A stretch of 64,000 nt of DNA from NCBI GenBank assembly GCA_002238685.1, contig MPMV01000005.1, positions 1 to 64,000 on the forward strand. Reading direction: 5' to 3'. The notes beneath the pieces were generated by a model. That model was given only the letters and a program-made list of their open reading frames with translations, was not told the origin of the DNA and ran no database searches. Made by a program: the position numbers and the translations under genes. This DNA is from a bacterium EF100-94H03 bin56. GTDB lineage: Bacteria > Pseudomonadota > Alphaproteobacteria > SP197. The stretch's first letter is position 1. Every line of letters starts with the position of its first letter. This document shows, one piece after another, positions 43,424 through 51,994 of the stretch.

Positions 43424-43891
43424 TCAGGTGATCTCGGCCACGGCCTCAACCTCGGTCGCGACATTGAGCGGCAGGGAAGCGCACCCCACCGCCGCCCTGG
43501 CGTGGTGGCCTTTGTCGCCGAACACCTCGACCATGAGATCGCTGGCGCCGTTGATGACCTTCGGATGGTCGTGAAAATCCCCCGAGGCGTTCACGAATCC
43601 ACCAAGCCTCACGATCCTGACGACCCGGTCGAGATCACCGCCGCAGGCGGCCTTGAGCTGGGCGATGACATTGAGGCCGCACAGGCGGGCAGCCGCATAG
43701 CCTTCCTCGAGAGTAATGTCCGCGCCGAGCTTGCCCTGGTGTTTCAGTGCGCCATCGGCAAGGGTGATCTGCCCGGCCACGAAGACCAGGTTGCCAGTCA
43801 CGGTCCAGGGCACATAATTCGCCGCCGGAGCGGCGGCCTGGGGAAGCCTGATGCCGAGTTCGGCGAGGCGTGCTTCGATTGTCCCAGCCAT
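43424..43891 (-). CDS. RidA family protein (single domain)
   Basis: 155 residues. It has the YjgF/RidA fold with KHQGKLGADITLEEGYAAARL, LDRVVRIVRLGGFVNAS and a C-terminal GHHARAAVGCASLPLNVATEVE. The position of the catalytic Arg is retained (HARAAVG), and the Glu is found in VEAVAEI. It resembles the Atu1372-type YjgF group, which is not always a deaminase. The ATG at 43891 is preferred; the frame extends upstream to 44020 without conserved sequence. It precedes the TPP enzyme gene by four bases. Confidence 0.85.
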   Translation of the reverse strand: MAGTIEARLAELGIRLPQAAAPAANYVPWTVTGNLVFVAGQITLADGALKHQGKLGADITLEEGYAAARLCGLNVIAQLKAACGGDLDRVVRIVRLGGFVNASGDFHDHPKVINGASDLMVEVFGDKGHHARAAVGCASLPLNVATEVEAVAEIT

Positions 43892-43952
43892 TACCGTTGC
43901 CTTTCCTTGGTTCGGGCCATCGTCAGATCGTCTGACATAGAGGAGTTCATGC

Positions 43953-44831
43953 GTGAGCGTCAACGAGGCAAACCGGCCAGCCATGGTGGCGGGCGTGCTC
44001 CTGGTCGCCGCCGGGGCCATCTGTTACGGACTGCTTCCGCGGCCCCTGGAGATCCTGAGGGAGGAGGGAGTCGGCTCGACGTCATCACTCCTGGTCAGGT
44101 TCGGCGTTTCCATCGTGGTTCTTGCCGCCATCGTCGCCTGGCGGCGATACCCTGGGGGAGCCTTGAGAGCGCCCCTCTTCGCCGGTCTCGGTATCGGGGC
44201 CGGCACGATCTTTCTCTTCGAAGGCTACGCGCGGTTGCCGGCCTCCACGACGATTCTCGTGTTCTACACCTACCCGGCCTTCACACTCGTTCTGGCAAGT
44301 CTCCTGTTCCGGGCCGGCATGGAATGGCGCATGATCCTGGCAATTGCCCTGGTCCTGGGCGCGGCCGGACTCATCGTCACTCCCGGCAATCTCGAGGCGG
44401 CACCGCTTGGCGGAGTGCTGATCACGTTCGGCGCGCCGCTGGGCTACGGGCTTTATCTTGCCTGCCTGGGCCCGGCAGACGGCCATGTCCTGTGGCGCAC
44501 TCTCATCGTCAGCATCGCCGCCTGCGTGGTGACCCTGGTCTGGCATCATGTGTCGGATGCTTCCCTCTCGTGGCCGGTCTCCACGAACGGCTGGATTTCC
44601 CTTGGCTGGGTCGGACTCGGTACCGGGATCCTGGCAACCTGCCTGGTGGTGGCCGGAACCGCGATGGCAGGGAGCGGGCGTTCCGCCGTGGCTGGTTCTG
44701 CCGAACTGGTCACCGTGCTTCTCACCGGCTGGCTGCTGTTCGGCGACGCGCTGCATTGGGAAGCCGTGGCCGGCGCACTCGCGATCCTTGCGGCAATCGT
44801 TGTCAGCCTGCCGCGTGTCTCCCGGCGATGA
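43953..44831 (+). CDS. EamA-family (DMT superfamily) transporter
   Basis: 292 residues with ten predicted membrane helices in two EamA repeats. Helical pairs are seen at MVAGVLLVAAGAICYGLL, PASTTILVFYTYPAFTLVLA, LAIALVLGAAGLIVTP, then the second repeat ending VAGSAELVTVLLTGWLLFG and EAVAGALAILAAIVVSL. The start is GTG at 43953; ATG at 43983 is possible. Substrate unknown; family members export amino acids or metabolites. It is divergent from the RidA gene, and its last 29 bases overlap the end of udgB. Confidence 0.85.
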   Translation: MSVNEANRPAMVAGVLLVAAGAICYGLLPRPLEILREEGVGSTSSLLVRFGVSIVVLAAIVAWRRYPGGALRAPLFAGLGIGAGTIFLFEGYARLPASTTILVFYTYPAFTLVLASLLFRAGMEWRMILAIALVLGAAGLIVTPGNLEAAPLGGVLITFGAPLGYGLYLACLGPADGHVLWRTLIVSIAACVVTLVWHHVSDASLSWPVSTNGWISLGWVGLGTGILATCLVVAGTAMAGSGRSAVAGSAELVTVLLTGWLLFGDALHWEAVAGALAILAAIVVSLPRVSRR

Positions 44832-45447
44832 TGGTGAAGATATGTCTGAACATCTCCCATGTCAGGCGACCGGTATTGGTGTTCAGTCGCGAGCAGTGGT
44901 AGCTGTCGACGAGGACGAGGCCATCAGCCGGGTCATGGATGGCGCCATGGGCGAATGGGAAGGCGGAACGCCTGGCGCCGATGGCATCGAGGATCGCCTG
45001 GTGGGCGAGGCCACCGAGGGCAAGTACGGTATCGAGGCGCGGCAGTGTCTCGAGTTCCCGGGAAAGAAAGGAGTTGCAGGAACGGATCTCGGCAGCAATC
45101 GGCCTGTTCCCGGGCGGGACACACCGCACCGCATTGGTGATTCGGCAGTTCACCAGCTCCAGACCGTCATCCGGCCGTGCGTCGTAGGTGCCCGTGGCGT
45201 AACCCGACCCGATCAGCGCCGGGTAGAGGAAATCGCCCGCACCGTCGCCCGTGAACGGACGTCCGGATGCGTTGGCGCCCCTCAGGCCCGGAGCGAGTCC
45301 CACCACCAGGAGTCGGGCATCCCGGGGTCCGAATGTGGGAACAGGGGCATTGAACCAGCCCGGTTCCTTCTCCCGCCAGGTGTCGCGGAAGGCCACGAGA
45401 CGCGGGCACAGAGGACAGTCAGGAAGGGGCTCGCCAGCGGTCATCAA
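44803..45447 (-). CDS. Uracil-DNA glycosylase, type 5 (UdgB-like)
   Basis: 214 residues. It removes uracil and some deaminated purines from DNA. Four cysteines that can hold an Fe-S cluster are seen as CPLC near the N-terminus, AVRCVPP and IRSCNSFL. Motif A is VGLAPGLRGANASGRPFTG, where the usual Asp is replaced in type 5 enzymes, and the final motif is VDSYHCSRLNTNTGRLT. The length is normal. The ATG frame is divergent from folK. The 3' end overlaps the EamA gene by 29 bases on the opposite strand. Confidence 0.88.
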   Translation of the reverse strand: MMTAGEPLPDCPLCPRLVAFRDTWREKEPGWFNAPVPTFGPRDARLLVVGLAPGLRGANASGRPFTGDGAGDFLYPALIGSGYATGTYDARPDDGLELVNCRITNAVRCVPPGNRPIAAEIRSCNSFLSRELETLPRLDTVLALGGLAHQAILDAIGARRSAFPFAHGAIHDPADGLVLVDSYHCSRLNTNTGRLTWEMFRHIFTIIAGRHAAG

Positions 45448-45471
45448 GGCGCCTCGATTTCTTTATAGCGG

Positions 45472-45511
45472 CACCTGCAACCCTTCATCTTGGGGCGAAG
45501 GGTTGCAGGTG
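45472..45511 (+). repeat. Perfect 15-bp inverted repeat with 10-base loop
   Basis: CACCTGCAACCCTTC (45472-45486) is exactly complementary to GAAGGGTTGCAGGTG (45497-45511) with loop ATCTTGGGGC. It sits in the 95-base gap between the divergent udgB and folK genes. As RNA it would form a very stable hairpin in the folK leader, but there is no T-run on either side, so it is not an obvious terminator. It may be an attenuator or protein-binding site. Confidence 0.8.
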
Positions 45512-45542
45512 TCCCGAAGCACTCCATATAAGGCATCCGCAG

Positions 45543-46067
45543 ATGTCGGCAATCCCCTCCCGCCTCCAGGGCGGCATATACGTGGCACTGGGCGCCAACC
45601 TTGCTTCCGCAGTTGGGCCACCGCGGCGCACGCTCGAGGAGGCGCTGGCGCGGATTCGCCGCGCCGGTGTGGAGGTTCTCGATGTATCCCCCTGGTACGA
45701 AACGCGGCCCATGGATGACCGTGATCAACCCCGGTATGTCAACGGGATCGCCGAAATTGCCACGGAGCGCGACCCGGAGGCCCTGCTCGAACTTCTACAC
45801 GACATTGAGGAGGGTCTCGGCCGCCAACGTCGCCTGCGCTGGGAATCCCGCACGGTGGATCTCGATCTCATCGACTACCGGGGTCTCGAGAGCACCGGCC
45901 CGTCTCCCGTGCTGCCCCATCCCGGTGTGGCCGAGAGGCTCTTCGTCCTGTTGCCGCTCAAGGATGTAGCGCCTGCGTGGAGACATCCGGAGACCGGACA
46001 GCCCATCGATTGTCTCATCCAGGCACTCCCACGGCGCGATGGTGATATCGAGCGTCTTGCCCCCTGA
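45543..46067 (+). CDS. folK: 2-Amino-4-hydroxy-6-hydroxymethyldihydropteridine diphosphokinase
   Basis: 174 residues. FolK transfers pyrophosphate from ATP to the pterin in folate synthesis. YVALGANL opens the fold, followed by SPWYETRPM (the pterin loop), YVNGIAEIAT and the HPPK signature RRLRWESRTVDLDLIDY, then LPHPGVAERLFVLLPL. The ATG at 45543 precedes a short non-conserved leader. folP and folB are not adjacent. rpoZ follows after about 77 bases. The leader holds the strong hairpin at 45472-45511. Confidence 0.95.
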   Translation: MSAIPSRLQGGIYVALGANLASAVGPPRRTLEEALARIRRAGVEVLDVSPWYETRPMDDRDQPRYVNGIAEIATERDPEALLELLHDIEEGLGRQRRLRWESRTVDLDLIDYRGLESTGPSPVLPHPGVAERLFVLLPLKDVAPAWRHPETGQPIDCLIQALPRRDGDIERLAP

Positions 46068-46144
46068 CTTGCGGCAGGGCTTGTCATGAGGACGCGATGC
46101 TGGCATTTTCGCACCCAGTTCCGGCTTCCACATCGAGGTGATGA

Positions 46145-46510
46145 ATGGCCCGATTGACTGTTGAAGACTGTATCGAACGCGTGAGCAACCGTTTCGAGCT
46201 GGTTCTCCTGGCCGCCCAGCGGGCCCGTGACTTGGGCAAGGGGGCGGAACTGACCGTCGACAGGGACAACGACAAGCATCCTGTCATCGCCCTGCGCGAG
46301 ATCGCCGACGACACGATTTCGCTGGATGCGGTGCGCCGCAAGCTCGTCTATGGCAGCGAGACCGAAGAGGACGAGAATGTCGACAATGTCGAGGAACTCG
46401 GTCTGGCGGCGGACAATCCACTGGACCGGGCCTTTGCCAATCTCGACCTTGACAGCGATCAGCACAACGAAGCCTGGGGAACCGGCATCGAAGACGGGTC
46501 TACCCGCTAG
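46145..46510 (+). CDS. rpoZ: DNA-directed RNA polymerase omega subunit
   Basis: 121 residues. Omega helps assemble RNA polymerase and forms part of a ppGpp site in studied bacteria. [20 protein letters not shown] is the conserved start, followed by [17 protein letters not shown] and [19 protein letters not shown]. The acidic C-terminal half ([12 protein letters not shown] onward) is variable. A nearly perfect ribosome site, GAGGTGAT, ends three bases before the ATG. rsh follows after 20 bases, the usual alphaproteobacterial pairing. Confidence 0.96.
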   Translation: MARLTVEDCIERVSNRFELVLLAAQRARDLGKGAELTVDRDNDKHPVIALREIADDTISLDAVRRKLVYGSETEEDENVDNVEELGLAADNPLDRAFANLDLDSDQHNEAWGTGIEDGSTR

Positions 46511-46530
46511 AAGCAATGTGAGCCCGGACG

Positions 46531-48651
46531 ATGCTCCGGCAGTTTGAACTGGTTGAACGGGTCAGGAGTTATGACGCAGGGGTCGACGAGGCGGCCCTCA
46601 ACAGCGCCTACGTGTTCGCCATGGTCAAGCACGGCTCCCAGACACGCGACTCGGGCGATCCCTATTTCTCCCACCCTGTTGAGGTCGCCGGCATCCTCGC
46701 CGACATGAAGCTGGACAGCCAGTCCATCATCACGGGGCTGTTGCACGATACCGTCGAGGATACCAACACCACGCTCGACGAAATCTCCGGCAAGTTCGGA
46801 CCTCAGATTGCCAACCTGGTTGACGGTGTCACCAAGCTCTCGCGCCTCGAAAGCCAGGCCGAGGAAGGCCGGCGCACCATGGGCAACTACGCCAAGCTGT
46901 TTCTGGCCATGTCGGAGGATCTGCGAGTCCTCCTGGTCAAGTTGGCGGACCGGCTCCACAACATGCGCACGCTGCACCACGTGCGGCGCGAGGACAAGCG
47001 CCTGCGTATCGCCCGCGAAACCATGGAGATTTATGTCCCCATGGCCGAACGGATCGGCATGCAATGGCTCAAGGAAGAGCTCGAGGATCTCGCTTTCAGC
47101 CACATCAACGAGGACGCCCGCAATTCCATCCTGGAACGCCTGCGCTTCCTGCGGCCCGACTCCAACCTTGCGAAGATCGAACGCCATCTCAAGCGCGTCC
47201 TCAAGAAGGGCGGTCTCGATGCCAGGGTCGACGGTCGGGAGAAGAAACCGCATGCCATCTGGCGCAAGATGCAGCGCAAGAATGTCTCCTTCGATCAGCT
47301 CTCGGACATCGTCGCCTTCCGGGTGGTGGTCTCACGGGTTCCCGACTGCTATGCGGCGCTCGGCGTCATTCACGGTGTCTTGCCGATGATTCCCGATCGC
47401 TTCAAGGACTACATCTCGACGCCGAAGCCCAACGGGTACCGTTCCATCCATACGACGGTACACGGACCCGAGGGCAAGCGTCTCGAGATCCAGATACGGA
47501 CCCGGGAGATGGATGAAGTCGCCGAGTATGGAGTCGCCGCCCACTGGAGCTACACGGCCGGCGAGGACCGTGCCTCGGCGAGCGACGGCAGCCAGTACCA
47601 ATGGGTGCGCCAGCTGCTGGATTCCATCGACAGCACGTCGGACCCCGAGGAATTCATCAAGAACACCAAGTTGCAGCTCTTCCAGGACAGGGTGTACTGC
47701 TTCACCCCCATGGGCGAAATCCATGAATTGCCGCGCAATGCGACACCCGTCGACTTTGCCTACGCCATCCACACGAGGATCGGGGATACCTGCGTGGGCG
47801 CCAAGATCAACGGTGTATCCAAGCGCCTTGACACGATCCTGCAGAATGGCGACCAGGTCGAGATCATGAGGTCGCGCTACGCCTCACCCAACCCGTTGTG
47901 GGTGCGATTCGTCGTCACCGGCCGTGCCCACTCGCGGATCCGCCGCCACATCCGCATCAAGGAACGCGGCGAGTACATCCGGTTGGGACGGGCCATCATC
48001 CAGCAGACATGCGCCTCGCTGCGTCGTGTGGCCGACGACGACCTTCTCGAAAAGTTCTCGGAGGCGTTCGGCAAGCGCACCGTGGACGATCTCCTCGAGG
48101 CCGTGGGCCGTGGCGAGATCACCAGTGAGAGGGTCCGCCGTCTCCTGACGTCGAAACGGTCGCCATCGCGCAAACGCCGTCGCTTCCAGTCATCAGGCAA
48201 GCATGCCGTCTCGATCGACGGACTCACTCCCGGAATGGCCGTCCACCATGCCGAGTGCTGCCACCCGCTTCCCGGCGATCGCATTGTCGGCATTGTCGAG
48301 ACCGGCAAGGGTGTCGCCATCCATACCATCGACTGCGACAGTTTGCAGGAGCACGAAGATTCGGTCGAGGAGTGGCTCGATGTCTCGTGGTCGCCCGATG
48401 GCGCTGCCCCTGAACACTACGTCGGGCGCATTGCCGTTGACGTCATCAACCAGCCCGGCGCCCTTGGCGAGATCACCACCGCGATTGGCAATCAGGATGC
48501 CAACATCACCAACCTGAAGATCAATGCGCGCACCGCCGATTTTTTTGGCATGCTCATTGACCTCGAGGTCCATGACGTCCATCACCTGACATCCATTATT
48601 GCCGCCCTGCGATCGATTGCGATTGTCATGGACATATCCAGGGCTCCCTGA
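46531..48651 (+). CDS. rsh: Bifunctional (p)ppGpp synthetase/hydrolase (Rsh)
   Basis: 706 residues. It makes and degrades the stringent-response nucleotide. The hydrolase domain has DPYFSHPVEVAGI and His72-Asp73 (LLHDTVEDT). The synthetase domain has FRVVVSRVPDCYAALG and STPKPNGYRSIHTTVHGPEG with EIQIRTREMDEVAEYG. A TGS domain (RVYCFTPMGEIHELPRNATP) and a C-terminal ACT domain (AVDVINQPGALGEITTAI) follow. Both active sites look intact, as expected for the single long Rsh of alphaproteobacteria. Start ATG at 46531. In this genome lepB follows directly. Confidence 0.96.
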   Translation: MLRQFELVERVRSYDAGVDEAALNSAYVFAMVKHGSQTRDSGDPYFSHPVEVAGILADMKLDSQSIITGLLHDTVEDTNTTLDEISGKFGPQIANLVDGVTKLSRLESQAEEGRRTMGNYAKLFLAMSEDLRVLLVKLADRLHNMRTLHHVRREDKRLRIARETMEIYVPMAERIGMQWLKEELEDLAFSHINEDARNSILERLRFLRPDSNLAKIERHLKRVLKKGGLDARVDGREKKPHAIWRKMQRKNVSFDQLSDIVAFRVVVSRVPDCYAALGVIHGVLPMIPDRFKDYISTPKPNGYRSIHTTVHGPEGKRLEIQIRTREMDEVAEYGVAAHWSYTAGEDRASASDGSQYQWVRQLLDSIDSTSDPEEFIKNTKLQLFQDRVYCFTPMGEIHELPRNATPVDFAYAIHTRIGDTCVGAKINGVSKRLDTILQNGDQVEIMRSRYASPNPLWVRFVVTGRAHSRIRRHIRIKERGEYIRLGRAIIQQTCASLRRVADDDLLEKFSEAFGKRTVDDLLEAVGRGEITSERVRRLLTSKRSPSRKRRRFQSSGKHAVSIDGLTPGMAVHHAECCHPLPGDRIVGIVETGKGVAIHTIDCDSLQEHEDSVEEWLDVSWSPDGAAPEHYVGRIAVDVINQPGALGEITTAIGNQDANITNLKINARTADFFGMLIDLEVHDVHHLTSIIAALRSIAIVMDISRAP

Positions 48652-48734
48652 ACAAACCAAGGGACAGGATCATTGCAACAGTCAGTTCCACCCCGCGCAG
48701 CCGCGCCGCGGACGCCCGTCGTCAACGCTCGGGA

Positions 48735-49673
48735 ATGCAACCGGTGAAGGCTGCGTTGCGAGCTGTCATGACCCGGCTGACAGGGATACACGCCGGGGAG
48801 GGGTCCTCGTCGGTCCTGCAGATCGTCCTCGCCGTGCTGCTGCTGCCGTTCAGCCTGCTCGGCCTCCTGCTCAGACCGCTGGAGTGGCTCCTGAAGGTGG
48901 TGTTCAGTCCCGTCGAACGCCTGCTCCCCGCCGGCCTGAGGGGTGATGAAGGGCTGGTTGGCACCGTCAAGACCATGGTCTATGCGGTCATCATCGCCCT
49001 GGCCGTGCGCACGTTCGCCTACGAACCCTTCAACATCCCCTCCGGCTCCATGAAACCCACCCTGCTGGTTGGAGATTATCTGTTTGTCTCGAAGTTTTCC
49101 TACGGGTACAGCGACTATTCCCTGGGATTCGGCACTGACCTCGGACTCCTTGACGAACGCCTGTTCGAGGGCGAACCGGAGCGCGGCGACGTCATCGTGT
49201 TTCGCCAGCCGACAGACACCTCGGTCGACTTCATCAAGCGGCTGGTGGGTCTTCCCGGTGATCGCATTCGCATGATCAATGGCGTCCTCCACGTCAACGG
49301 TCAGGCGGTAAGCCTGGAAGGGGACTCCGTCTTCGAGGACCGCTCGTGTTCCTCGTCAAGGGCCATCGAACGCCAGACCGAGACACTGCCGAACGGCGTG
49401 CGTCACAGTGTTCTCAACATTACCGACAGCGGACGGCTGGACAACACGCCCGAATACGTGGTGCCGCAAGACCACTATTTCATGATGGGGGACAACCGCG
49501 ACAGTTCGAACGACAGCAGGGTCACGCATGTCGTCGGTTTCGTGCCAAGAGAGAACCTCATCGGCCGCGCCGAGTTCCTCTTCTTTTCCACGGATGGTTG
49601 CGGCTCGCTCATCAACCCCCTGTCGTGGCCGGAATCGATTCGCTGGGACCGTCTGTTCCGGTCGATCTCATGA
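48735..49673 (+). CDS. lepB: Signal peptidase I, with a long N-terminal extension
   Basis: 312 residues. It cleaves signal peptides at the outer face of the inner membrane. The catalytic Ser is in FNIPSGSMKPTLLVGDY, and the Lys is in DFIKRLVGLPGD. GDNRDSSNDSR closes the domain. A transmembrane helix (VYAVIIALAVRTFAYEPF) precedes the active site as usual, but about 75 residues lie before it, with an extra hydrophobic stretch (VLQIVLAVLLLPFSLLGLLL) not common in alphaproteobacterial LepB. The ATG at 48735 is the plausible start, though the extension could be partly untranslated. It couples to rnc by ATGA. Confidence 0.93.
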   Translation: MQPVKAALRAVMTRLTGIHAGEGSSSVLQIVLAVLLLPFSLLGLLLRPLEWLLKVVFSPVERLLPAGLRGDEGLVGTVKTMVYAVIIALAVRTFAYEPFNIPSGSMKPTLLVGDYLFVSKFSYGYSDYSLGFGTDLGLLDERLFEGEPERGDVIVFRQPTDTSVDFIKRLVGLPGDRIRMINGVLHVNGQAVSLEGDSVFEDRSCSSSRAIERQTETLPNGVRHSVLNITDSGRLDNTPEYVVPQDHYFMMGDNRDSSNDSRVTHVVGFVPRENLIGRAEFLFFSTDGCGSLINPLSWPESIRWDRLFRSIS

Positions 49674-50347
49674 GTGCGGGACCTGGCGAACTCGAGGCCG
49701 TCCTCGGGCATGCCTTTACCGACAGGAGTCTCCTCAGACGGGCCGTGACCCACCGCAGTGCCGAATGCGCGGTCGACGGTCACGGTTATCAGCGTCTCGA
49801 GTTTCTCGGTGATCACATTCTGGGCGCCATCATCGCCACCATGGTTTTCCGCGACCACGTGGAGGCGTCCGAGGGCGAGCTTTCCCGGCGCTATGCGAGA
49901 CTGGTCGCCAACCAGACCCTTGGCGATATTGCCCTGGAACTGGGGATTGACCGTTTCGTTGTGGTTGGTCCGCACGAACGAAAGGGAGGGATGCGGCGCA
50001 ATGCCTCAATTCTTGCGGACGTCATCGAGGCATTGATCGGCGCCCTCTACCTTGATGCCGGGTATTGTGCCGCGGAGGCCTTCGTTCGTCGCTCCTGGCA
50101 GACACGCCTGCGCCTGGAGGGCGGCAGCGGCCGGGACGACAAGACCCGTCTCCAGGAATGGGCGCTCAAACAGGGCCTGGCGCTTCCCGGATATCACTTG
50201 CTCGACATGACAGGGCCTGACCACGCACCACTCATTACCGTGGAAGTCCACGTCGAGGGCTTTGCCGGCGTCAGGGCGAGCGGGCGAACCAGGCGGGCGG
50301 CGGAACAGCTGGCTGCCCGCACATTTCTGACGGAGGTGCCGCAGTGA
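49670..50347 (+). CDS. rnc: Ribonuclease III
   Basis: 225 residues. RNase III cuts double-stranded RNA, including the rRNA precursor. The signature reads YQRLEFLGDHILGAII; the usual Ser after GD is His here. The second acidic motif ADVIEALIGALYLD is intact, so catalysis should persist. A double-stranded RNA-binding domain (DDKTRLQEWALKQGLALPGY to the end) follows. Start ATG at 49670 overlaps the lepB stop (ATGA); the frame runs on upstream through lepB and is not the start. Overlap with era is four bases. Confidence 0.96.
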   Translation: MSAGPGELEAVLGHAFTDRSLLRRAVTHRSAECAVDGHGYQRLEFLGDHILGAIIATMVFRDHVEASEGELSRRYARLVANQTLGDIALELGIDRFVVVGPHERKGGMRRNASILADVIEALIGALYLDAGYCAAEAFVRRSWQTRLRLEGGSGRDDKTRLQEWALKQGLALPGYHLLDMTGPDHAPLITVEVHVEGFAGVRASGRTRRAAEQLAARTFLTEVPQ

Positions 50348-51240
50348 CAGCGGAGCGGTGCGGCCATGTGGCCATCCTCGGAGCACCGAACGCAGGAAAA
50401 TCGACCCTCGTCAACACGCTGGTCGGGGCCAAGGTCTCGATCGTCACCCACAAGGTGCAGACGACCCGGGGGCGTGTCACCGGTGTCTGCAATGTCGGCC
50501 GCACGCAGATCGTGCTTGTCGACACTCCGGGCATCTTCCAGCCGAGGAAGCGCCTGGAGCGCGCCCTGGTCAAGACGGCGTGGAGCGGTGCCGTGGATGC
50601 CGATGCCACACTGCTGGTGATCGATGCGCGGCGCGGCCTCGATGATGCCGCGACATCCATTCTCTCTCGCCTGACCCGGCACAGACATGTGCTGTGCGCC
50701 ATCAACAAGATCGACCTGGTACAGCGCGACGCGCTGTTGCCCCTTGCCGGACGCATCGGCGGGCACGACGTGGTCGAGGAGATCTTCTACATTTCGGCTC
50801 TGAACGGCGATGGAGTTGACGACGTCGTTTCAGCGCTTGCCGAAAGGCTGCCGATCCAGCCGTGGCTGTTTCCCGCCGATCACCTGAGCGACCAGCCATT
50901 GGCCCGCCTTGCCGCCGAGATCACCCGCGAGAAGCTCTTTGTCAGGGTCCATCAGGAACTTCCCTATGAACTCTCTGTCGAGACCGAGTTGTGGACCGAC
51001 ATTCCGGAAGAGGAGGCGGTCAGGATCGATCAGGTGATCTATGTGGCGCGGCGCGGCCACAAGCCCATCGTTCTGGGCAGGAACGGCCACACCATCCGCG
51101 AGGTCGGCAAGGCGGCACGCCGGGAGCTCGAGACGTTGCTGGAGTGCAGGGTGCATCTCTTTCTCCACGTCAAGGTGCGGACCGGCTGGCTCGACGATCC
51201 GGCGCGATACCGCGAGATCGGTCTCGAGTTTCCGGGCTGA
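50344..51240 (+). CDS. era: GTPase Era
   Basis: 298 residues. Era binds the 3' end of 16S rRNA and checks 30S assembly. The GTPase motifs are G1 ILGAPNAGKSTLV, G2 VQTTRGRVTGV, G3 VDTPGIFQP and G4 AINKIDLV. A KH domain follows (VDQVIYVARRGHKPIVLG, then the G-x-x-G loop GRNGHTIREVGKAARREL). The start is GTG at 50344, overlapping the rnc stop (GTGA). The order rnc-era-recO is standard for proteobacteria. Confidence 0.97.
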   Translation: MTAERCGHVAILGAPNAGKSTLVNTLVGAKVSIVTHKVQTTRGRVTGVCNVGRTQIVLVDTPGIFQPRKRLERALVKTAWSGAVDADATLLVIDARRGLDDAATSILSRLTRHRHVLCAINKIDLVQRDALLPLAGRIGGHDVVEEIFYISALNGDGVDDVVSALAERLPIQPWLFPADHLSDQPLARLAAEITREKLFVRVHQELPYELSVETELWTDIPEEEAVRIDQVIYVARRGHKPIVLGRNGHTIREVGKAARRELETLLECRVHLFLHVKVRTGWLDDPARYREIGLEFPG

Positions 51241-51245
51241 CGGCG

Positions 51246-51962
51246 ATGGAATGGCACGACCGCGCCATCGTCCTGAGCGTGCGCCCGCATGGTGAGACCT
51301 CCGCGGTCGCCAGTTTGTTGACGACGAGCCACGGCCGCCATGCAGGCCTTGTGCGGGGAGGGCGCAGCCGCCGTCAAGCCGGCGTGCTGCAGACCGGCAA
51401 CATCGTCGCCGCGCGGTGGCGTGCCCGGTTGCCCGATCACCTCGGGGCCTTTGTCATCGAGCCCGAGGCCCCCGTGGCATCGGTCCTGCTGGGAGATCCG
51501 CTGCGTCTTGCCTGCCTCGCCAGCGCCTGTGCGCTTGCCGAAAGGACACTCGCCGAACGCCTTCCCTGCGAAGCGCTGTTCACGGCCACGGAGGTGCTGG
51601 TGCGGCAGTTGCGACAGGGCGTCAGTCACTGGGATGCCGCCTATGTCAGATGGGAACTTGGCCTGCTTGAAGTTCTCGGATACGGGCTTGATCTCAAGCG
51701 CTGTACGCTGACCGGATCCACCGAAGAGCTCGTCTGGGTGTCACCACGCACGGGTCGCGCCGTCTCGGCTGCAGCAGGAGAGCCGTGGAAGGAGAAACTT
51801 CTCGATCTGCCGGGATTTCTGGTTGGGGCGCCGGGAGCCTGTCCGGCTGACGTTCTCGCCGGCCTCAGATTGGCCGGGCACTTTCTCGAGCGCCATGTCC
51901 TGGCCGGGGAAAGAACCGGACTGCCTCCGGCCCGACAACGCCTTGTAGACCTTCTGTCTTGA
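51246..51962 (+). CDS. recO: DNA repair protein RecO
   Basis: 238 residues. RecO works with RecR and RecF to load RecA on gapped DNA. The N-terminal OB fold opens MEWHDRAIVLSVRPHGETSA with TSHGRHAGLVRGGRSRR, then GNIVAARWRARL. The helical C-terminus has WELGLLEVLGYGLDLKRC; the zinc-finger cysteines seen in some RecO proteins are not all present. ATG 51246 follows the era stop by five bases. The longer upstream frame overlaps era and is not used. Confidence 0.93.
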   Translation: MEWHDRAIVLSVRPHGETSAVASLLTTSHGRHAGLVRGGRSRRQAGVLQTGNIVAARWRARLPDHLGAFVIEPEAPVASVLLGDPLRLACLASACALAERTLAERLPCEALFTATEVLVRQLRQGVSHWDAAYVRWELGLLEVLGYGLDLKRCTLTGSTEELVWVSPRTGRAVSAAAGEPWKEKLLDLPGFLVGAPGACPADVLAGLRLAGHFLERHVLAGERTGLPPARQRLVDLLS

Positions 51963-51994
51963 CAACACACCACATGTAGTGGTACGCCGGACTC

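Noticed and set aside
51959-51987. TTGACA with a small dyad (ACCAC-ATGTA-GTGGT) before parC
   Set aside because: No matching -10 at normal spacing, and the five-base arms are too short to stand out.
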